Part shown: positions 59,693 through 64,000 of the stretch, in pieces
Position numbering within the stretch: position 1 is the first letter of the stretch
How the letters are laid out: the number at the start of each line of letters is the position of its first letter
From: Paracraurococcus lichenis
GTDB taxonomy: Bacteria > Pseudomonadota > Alphaproteobacteria > Acetobacterales > Acetobacteraceae
Direction: 5' to 3'
Length of the DNA: 64,000 nucleotides
Assembly (NCBI RefSeq): GCF_030657435.1
Contig: NZ_JAUTWS010000008.1
Coordinates: 1 to 64,000 of the forward strand
Position numbers and translations under genes: made by a program
The notes under the pieces: model-generated
Databases searched by the model: none
Seen by the model: only the letters and a program-made list of their open reading frames with translations
What the model was told of the DNA's origin: nothing

Positions 59693-61270
59693 ATGCTCCG
59701 CCGCCGTCCCTTCCTCGCCGCCTCGACCGCGCTGCTCGCCGCGCCCGCGCGAGGCCAGACCAGCCGCGCCGCGACGCTGCGCTTCGTGCCGCATGCCAAC
59801 CTGACCAGCCTCGATCCGGTCTGGACCACGGCCTGGATCACCCGCTTTCACGCCTATGCCGTCTACGACACGCTCTACTCCATCGGGGCCGATCTGGCGC
59901 CGAAGCCGCAGATGGCGGCCGGCCACACCGTGGAGGATGACGGCCTGCGCTGGACCATTACCCTGCGCCCGGGCCTGACGTTCCATGACGGCGAGCCGGT
60001 GCGCGCCCGCGACGCGGTGGCGAGCCTGGCGCGCTGGGCGAAGCGCGACAGCTTCGGCCAGACCCTCTGGCAATCCGTGGCGGAGGTGCAGGCGCTCGAC
60101 GACCTGCGGCTGGAGATCCGGCTGCACCGTGCCTTCCCGCTGCTGCTCGATGCCATCGCCAAGCTCGCGCCCGCCTTCGTGATGCCGGAGCGGATCGCCG
60201 CGACGGATGCCTTCACCGCCATCACCGATGCCACCGGCTCCGGTCCCTTCCGCTTCCGGCGGGACGAGTGGCTGCCCGGCTCGCGCGCCGTCTACGAGAA
60301 GTTCGAGGGCTACCAGCCGCGGCCGGAGCCGCCGGACATGCTGACCGGCGGCAAGCAGGTGCATGTCCAGCGCTTCGAATGGCACATCATGCCGGACCCC
60401 GGCACCGCCGCCGCGGCGCTGCAGTCGGGCGAGGTGGACTGGTGGGAGAACCCGCCGAACGACCTGCTGCCGCCGCTCAAGCGCAACCGCAACGTGGTGG
60501 TGCAGGAACTCGACAATTTCGGCTATGTCACCGTGCTGCGGCCCAACCACCTGCACCCGCCCTTCGACAACCCGGCCTTCCGCCGCGCCCTCTGGCCCGC
60601 CCTCAGCCAGACCGACGTGATGACGGCGGTGGTCGGCACGGACAGCGCGCTCTGGACCGACCGGATGGGCTTCTTCACGCCGGGCACGCCGCTGGCGAGC
60701 GATGCCGGGATGCAGCGGATCACCGCGCCGCGCGACCTGGAGGCGGCGAAGCGCCTGATCGCCGAGAGCGGCTACCGGGGCGAGCGGATCGTGCAACTCA
60801 TGGCGACCGACAATCCCAGCCAGGTCGCCGCCGGCAACGTCATCTACGACATGCTGAAGAAGCTCGGCCTGAATGCCGAGTTGGTGGCGACGGACTGGGG
60901 CACGGTGGTGCAGCGCCGGGCCAGCCGCGAGCCGGTGGAGAAGGGCGGCTGGAGCCTCTTCATCAGCAACATCACCGGCGCCGATACGCTGAGCCCGGCG
61001 ACGAACCACGTCATGCGCTCCTCGGGCCTCGAGGGCACCTGGTTCGGCTGGCCGCGCAGCGAGCGGCTGGAGGCGCTGCGCAGCGCCTGGTTCGCGGCGC
61101 CCGACCTCGCGGCGCAGCAGCGCATCTGCCGGGAGACGCAGGAGCAGGCCTTCGAGGACGCGCCCTACTACCCGCTCGGCCAGTACCGCCAGCCCGCGGC
61201 CTTCCGGCGCGAGCTGCAGGGCTTCATCCGGGCGCCGGTGCCGCTGGCCTGGGGCGTGCGGCGGGCCTAA
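59693..61270 (+). CDS. Solute-binding protein family 5 (DppA/OppA-like)
   Basis: A 525-residue periplasmic receptor for an ABC importer, in the peptide/nickel-type family 5. The signal covers about 1-21 (M-L-R-R-R-P-F-L-A-A-S). Typical elements are L-T-S-L-D-P-V-W-T near 38, F-H-D-G-E-P-V near 100, G-S-G-P-F-R-F near 184, and the V-D-W-W-E-N-P-P-N-D segment near 246. No permease or ATPase gene is nearby in the window. The end is full-length, but its stop codon overlaps that of the IS110 transposase on the other strand, so the insertion touches its 3' edge. Confidence 0.9.
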   Translation: MLRRRPFLAASTALLAAPARGQTSRAATLRFVPHANLTSLDPVWTTAWITRFHAYAVYDTLYSIGADLAPKPQMAAGHTVEDDGLRWTITLRPGLTFHDGEPVRARDAVASLARWAKRDSFGQTLWQSVAEVQALDDLRLEIRLHRAFPLLLDAIAKLAPAFVMPERIAATDAFTAITDATGSGPFRFRRDEWLPGSRAVYEKFEGYQPRPEPPDMLTGGKQVHVQRFEWHIMPDPGTAAAALQSGEVDWWENPPNDLLPPLKRNRNVVVQELDNFGYVTVLRPNHLHPPFDNPAFRRALWPALSQTDVMTAVVGTDSALWTDRMGFFTPGTPLASDAGMQRITAPRDLEAAKRLIAESGYRGERIVQLMATDNPSQVAAGNVIYDMLKKLGLNAELVATDWGTVVQRRASREPVEKGGWSLFISNITGADTLSPATNHVMRSSGLEGTWFGWPRSERLEALRSAWFAAPDLAAQQRICRETQEQAFEDAPYYPLGQYRQPAAFRRELQGFIRAPVPLAWGVRRA

Positions 61271-62511
61271 ACAGAAACCGGGTCTCCGGTGGGTGCGAGG
61301 GAGCAGGTAAAGCCGAGCCTGGCGATCTGCTGGGCGAGGTGCCTGACCTGCTGCTCCGGTGATCGCCTGTGGAAGTGGTCTGGGCCGAGGTCGCGCCAGA
61401 GGGTGCCGTCGCGCAGCATGTGCCAGATGGCGGTGAGGATGGAGGCGGCGACGGCGCAGACGGCCTTTTTCGGCCCGCGCTTCTGGCGCAGGCGCTGGAA
61501 CTGGGCGCGGAGATAGCTGTCCTTCTTGCGGGCCGCGGCCCAGGCGCACTGGACGAGGGTGGTCTTCAGCCAGGGGGCGCCCTTGCGCAGGCGGTTGGAG
61601 CGGCGCTTGCCGGCGCTCTCGTCGTTTCGCGGACAGAGGCCGGCCCAGGAGACCAGATGGGCGGCGGTCGGGAAGCGGCGCATGTCGGTGCCGATCTCGC
61701 TGACGATCACCTCGGCCGAGAGGTCGCTCACGCCAGGGATGGAGCGGAGCAGCCGGACCGCTTCACGAAAAGGGCCGAGGTCGCGTTCCACCTCGACGTC
61801 GATCTCCGCCAGCGCCTTGGCCAGGGCGTCGTACTGGCCGAGATGCAGGCGCAGCAGAAAGCGGTGCCGGTCGGTGAGGCGTCCGGTGAGCGCCGCCCGC
61901 AGCCGCGCGGGCTCGGCCTTGACGCGGTAGGTGACCAGGGCCAGCAGCCGGTCGGGGTTGGTCTCGCCGGCCAGCAGCGCCTCCAGGATCGCTCGCCCGG
62001 TGGTGCCGACCACGCTGCTCAGCACCGAGCCGAGCTTCAGGTTGGCGTCCTCCAGCACCTTCTGCAGCCGCTGGACGTGGCTCGCTTGCTCGCGGACCAG
62101 TTGCTTGCGGGTGCGCAGCAGGGCGCGCATGGCCTGGGTCGGGGCGTCCGGCACGAAGCTGGCGCGGACCAGGCCGTGGGCCAGCAACTCGGCCAGCCAG
62201 GTCGCATCGGCGACATCGGTCTTGCGGCCCGGCACGTTCTTCACATGCGCTGCATTGGCCAGGATCAGGGTCAGGTCGCCGTCCGACAGCACGTGCCAGA
62301 CCGGCTTCCAGTAGACCCCGGTCGCCTCCATCACGGCGTGGGTGCAACCGCACCCGGCCAGCCACTCGCCGAGCGCCAGCAGCCCCGGCGTGGTGGTGTC
62401 GAAGCGGCGGACCTCCACCTCGGCGCCGCCCGGCCCGGCCAGTCGCACCGCCGCCACCACGCTGTCCTTGTGCACATCGAGACCCGCACAACGCGGATAG
62501 AGCACCTCCAT
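61267..62511 (-). CDS. IS110-family transposase (DEDD recombinase)
   Basis: A 414-residue IS110-type recombinase. The RuvC-like N-domain keeps the DEDD set: D12 in G-L-D-V-H-K, E62 in M-E-A-T-G-V-Y-W, D99 and D102 in R-K-T-D-V-A-D-A. The C-terminal Tnp20 domain holds the S-I-P-G-V segment near 270 and the G-L-C-P-R-N-D-E-S-A-G-K-R-R region with the conserved serine near 313. The enzyme appears intact. The stop at 61267 overlaps the stop of the binding-protein gene. Active members use a bridge RNA encoded in the non-coding left end, here expected beyond 62511. Confidence 0.93.
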   Translation of the reverse strand: MEVLYPRCAGLDVHKDSVVAAVRLAGPGGAEVEVRRFDTTTPGLLALGEWLAGCGCTHAVMEATGVYWKPVWHVLSDGDLTLILANAAHVKNVPGRKTDVADATWLAELLAHGLVRASFVPDAPTQAMRALLRTRKQLVREQASHVQRLQKVLEDANLKLGSVLSSVVGTTGRAILEALLAGETNPDRLLALVTYRVKAEPARLRAALTGRLTDRHRFLLRLHLGQYDALAKALAEIDVEVERDLGPFREAVRLLRSIPGVSDLSAEVIVSEIGTDMRRFPTAAHLVSWAGLCPRNDESAGKRRSNRLRKGAPWLKTTLVQCAWAAARKKDSYLRAQFQRLRQKRGPKKAVCAVAASILTAIWHMLRDGTLWRDLGPDHFHRRSPEQQVRHLAQQIARLGFTCSLAPTGDPVSV

Positions 62512-62736
62512 CGCGCCCTCCTCTGCCGCCGCCGGCGCAGGAGGCCCAAGGATCCAAAGTCTAAACAGCGCGCTCCAGGGCCATGCAGCCCTTGGCGCAA
62601 TCGGGGGTGCTTCGGGCCTCCCAGGTCCAACTGATACGCGGGCTCGCTCGCACCATGACAAAGCCGACCTCTCCGCCGGCACCCACCAGCCTGCCACAGG
62701 TTTCATCCCCGGCGGGTCGGCCATTCCGGTGGGTAA
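62512..62736 (-). ncRNA. Candidate bridge-RNA region of the IS110 element
   Basis: These 225 bases upstream of the transposase start have no plausible gene. In characterised IS110 elements such as IS621 the non-coding left end is transcribed into a bridge RNA that pairs with target and donor DNA. A direct repeat AACTGATAC (62629-62637 and 62735-62743) and several GC dyads are present. No RNA loops were matched to a target here, so this is by analogy. Confidence 0.4.
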
Positions 62737-62782
62737 CTGATACTGACCGGCAGACGTCGAGACATCTGCCGGTCAGTATCAG
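62737..62782. repeat. Perfect 18 bp inverted repeat next to the IS110 element
   Basis: Arms CTGATACTGACCGGCAGA (62737-62754) and TCTGCCGGTCAGTATCAG (62765-62782) surround a 10-base loop. A smaller dyad, GGTCAGCAT/ATGCTGGCC with one mismatch, lies at 62829-62847 directly before opgH. The big hairpin may belong to the IS end, be its target, or end opgH-antisense transcription. Confidence 0.75.
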
Positions 62783-62850
62783 GGCGGGGTTGGTGTGGCG
62801 GCTGCGCGCCCACCAATAAGCCATAACGGTCAGCATTTATGCTGGCCGGT

Positions 62851-64000
62851 ATGAGCCCGCGCAATTTCGCCACGCTGCCCGGCGAGGGTCCCGGCGTGCC
62901 TCATCCGCCCCTCGGCCTGCGCCGCCTCGCCTTCGCCCTGCTCGGCCTCTGGCTGGCCGCCCTGCTGCTGTGGCTGGCGGTGCGGGTGCTGGCGCCCGGC
63001 GGCTGGACGGTGTGGGAGGTGCTGGTCTTCCTCTGCTTCGCCGGCACGGCGCCCTGGACGGCGCTCTGCGCCGCCAATGCGCTGGTCGGGTTCATCATCC
63101 TGCTGCGGGCGCCGGACCCGCCGGCCGCCGTGCTGCCGGCGCTGCGCCGCGCGCGGCCCGGGGCGCCGGGGCTGCGGACCGCAATCGCCGTCTGCATCCG
63201 CAACGAGGCCATGGCGGAGGTCCTGCCGCCGCTCGGCCGGCTGCTGGACGGGCTGGAGGCGGCAGGCGCGGCGGACCGCTTCGTGCTGTGGTTCCTCTCC
63301 GACACCGCCGATCCGGGCATCGTGGCGGCGGAGGCGGCGGCGATCGCGGGCTTCCGCGCGGCGCGCCGGGGCGGCATCGCCGTCCACTACCGGCGTCGGG
63401 CGGCGAATACCGGCTTCAAGGCCGGCAACGTCATGGACTTCCTCGACCGGCACGGCGGCGATGCCGAACTCATGCTCTGCCTCGATGCCGACAGCGAGAT
63501 GACGGCGCCGGCCGTGCTGCGCCTGGTCGCCTGCATGGAGGCCGATCCGCAACTGGCCATCGTCCAGCAGCTCATCGTCGGCCGGCCGGCGACGGCGGCC
63601 TTCCCCCGGCTCTTCCAGTTCGGCATGCGCGCGGGCATGCGCGCCTGGGCGACCGGCCAGGCCTGGTGGCAGGGACCGGAGGGTCCCTATTGGGGCCACA
63701 ACGCCATCATCCGCATCGAACCCTTCCGCCGCCACTGCCGGCTGGAGGCGCTGCCGGATGGCCGCCCGATCCTCTCCCACGACCAGGTGGAGGCGGTGCG
63801 GCTGCACGCCGCGGGCTGGAAGGTCTGCTGCCTGCCGGCGGAGGAGGGCAGCATGGAGGGCAATCCGCCGGCCCTGCCGGAGTTCATGGCGCGCGACCTG
63901 CGCTGGGCGGCGGGCAACATGCAGTACTGGGACCTGCTCCGCCTGCCCGGGCAGACCTGGATGGGCTGCTGGCAGCTCGTGCAGGCGATCCTGCTCTTCC
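62851..64000 (+). CDS. opgH: Glucan biosynthesis glucosyltransferase OpgH/MdoH (partial, runs off the window)
   Basis: At least 383 residues of a membrane glycosyltransferase, open to the window edge. Two membrane segments (about 27-50 and 58-85) precede a GT2 domain: I-A-V-C-I-R-N-E near 112, Y-R-R-R-A-A-N-T-G-F-K-A-G-N-V near 180, the metal-binding L-D-A-D-S-E-M near 212, P-Y-W-G-H-N-A-I-I-R near 282, S-H-D-Q-V-E-A near 310, and a Q-x-x-R-W-like equivalent, D-L-R-W-A-A-G-N-M-Q-Y-W, near 350. These fit OpgH, which makes the backbone of osmoregulated periplasmic glucans. The ATG at 62851 is tentative (62839 also in frame). Confidence 0.9.
   Translation, partial: MSPRNFATLPGEGPGVPHPPLGLRRLAFALLGLWLAALLLWLAVRVLAPGGWTVWEVLVFLCFAGTAPWTALCAANALVGFIILLRAPDPPAAVLPALRRARPGAPGLRTAIAVCIRNEAMAEVLPPLGRLLDGLEAAGAADRFVLWFLSDTADPGIVAAEAAAIAGFRAARRGGIAVHYRRRAANTGFKAGNVMDFLDRHGGDAELMLCLDADSEMTAPAVLRLVACMEADPQLAIVQQLIVGRPATAAFPRLFQFGMRAGMRAWATGQAWWQGPEGPYWGHNAIIRIEPFRRHCRLEALPDGRPILSHDQVEAVRLHAAGWKVCCLPAEEGSMEGNPPALPEFMARDLRWAAGNMQYWDLLRLPGQTWMGCWQLVQAILLF

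Larger units (their letters stand above)
61267..62782 (-). mobile_element. IS110-family insertion sequence (ends not resolved)
   Basis: The element contains one transposase gene and a non-coding region (62512-62838) upstream of it. IS110 members lack terminal inverted repeats and create no target duplication, so the exact ends cannot be read from one copy. The right end should lie near the stop codon overlap at 61267-61270. The left end is perhaps at or just past the 18-base hairpin (62737-62782). Confidence 0.7.

Noticed and set aside
59693..61270. Truncation of the peptide-type binding protein by the IS110 insertion
   Set aside because: Length (525) and C-terminal sequence look complete; only the stop codons overlap.

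Overview
The window is very GC-rich, dense chromosomal DNA, most likely from an alphaproteobacterium of the Acetobacteraceae (Roseomonas-like). That assignment is inference. It rests on base composition, the tRNA-Trp/secE/nusG order, the yicC-gmk pair, an alphaproteobacterial SapC protein, and a large set of Bug/TctC periplasmic receptors. No rRNA and no CRISPR array were seen.

Layout. 1-3510: pqiABC-type envelope lipid-transport operon (minus strand, 4-base gene overlaps). 3.8-5.6 kb: a small phasin-like protein, a peroxiredoxin and YqgE. 5.9-8.0 kb: a papain-like protease with three near-identical beta-propeller-like repeats, overlapped by a chagasin-type inhibitor of papain-like proteases. 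8.1-16.7 kb: MFS exporter, chemotaxis receptor, a MocR regulator divergent from a flavin-barrel protein across a perfect operator-like palindrome, an amidase and a metallo-beta-lactamase-fold protein. 17-23.5 kb: two RTX/FG-GAP secreted proteins around a HAD phosphatase, pyrD, an EamA permease and a DUF952 protein.

23.4-36.4 kb: a compact minus-strand cluster of podovirus (T7-like) structural and packaging genes: connector, scaffold, capsid, two tail-tube proteins, internal virion-like protein, pectate-lyase-type tail spike, small and large terminase, a membrane protein and a SleB-like wall hydrolase. A divergent LexA/CI-like repressor follows. There is no integrase, polymerase or replication gene, so this is a prophage remnant or a domesticated, gene-transfer-agent-like particle locus.

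37-46 kb: housekeeping genes (GH13 glucosidase, sugar-phosphate HAD, thioredoxin-reductase-like enzyme, DUF4142, AEC transporter, gmk, yicC, SDR, tRNA-Trp, secE, nusG). 46-61.3 kb: a solute-uptake and catabolism region with a complete tctCAB-type transporter, four other Bug receptors, SapC, a ccdAB toxin-antitoxin module whose antitoxin carries a Cro-like helix-turn-helix, a flavin monooxygenase, an MFS permease, a GMC oxidoreductase and a peptide-type binding protein. 61.3-62.8 kb: an IS110-family element. The window ends inside opgH, for osmoregulated periplasmic glucan synthesis.

Four kinds of non-coding repeat recur between genes: a palindromic element of about 105 bp at convergent gene ends, a ~60 bp unit in short tandem runs, a 74 bp unit in four tandem copies beside gmk, and long perfect hairpins inside the phage cluster.
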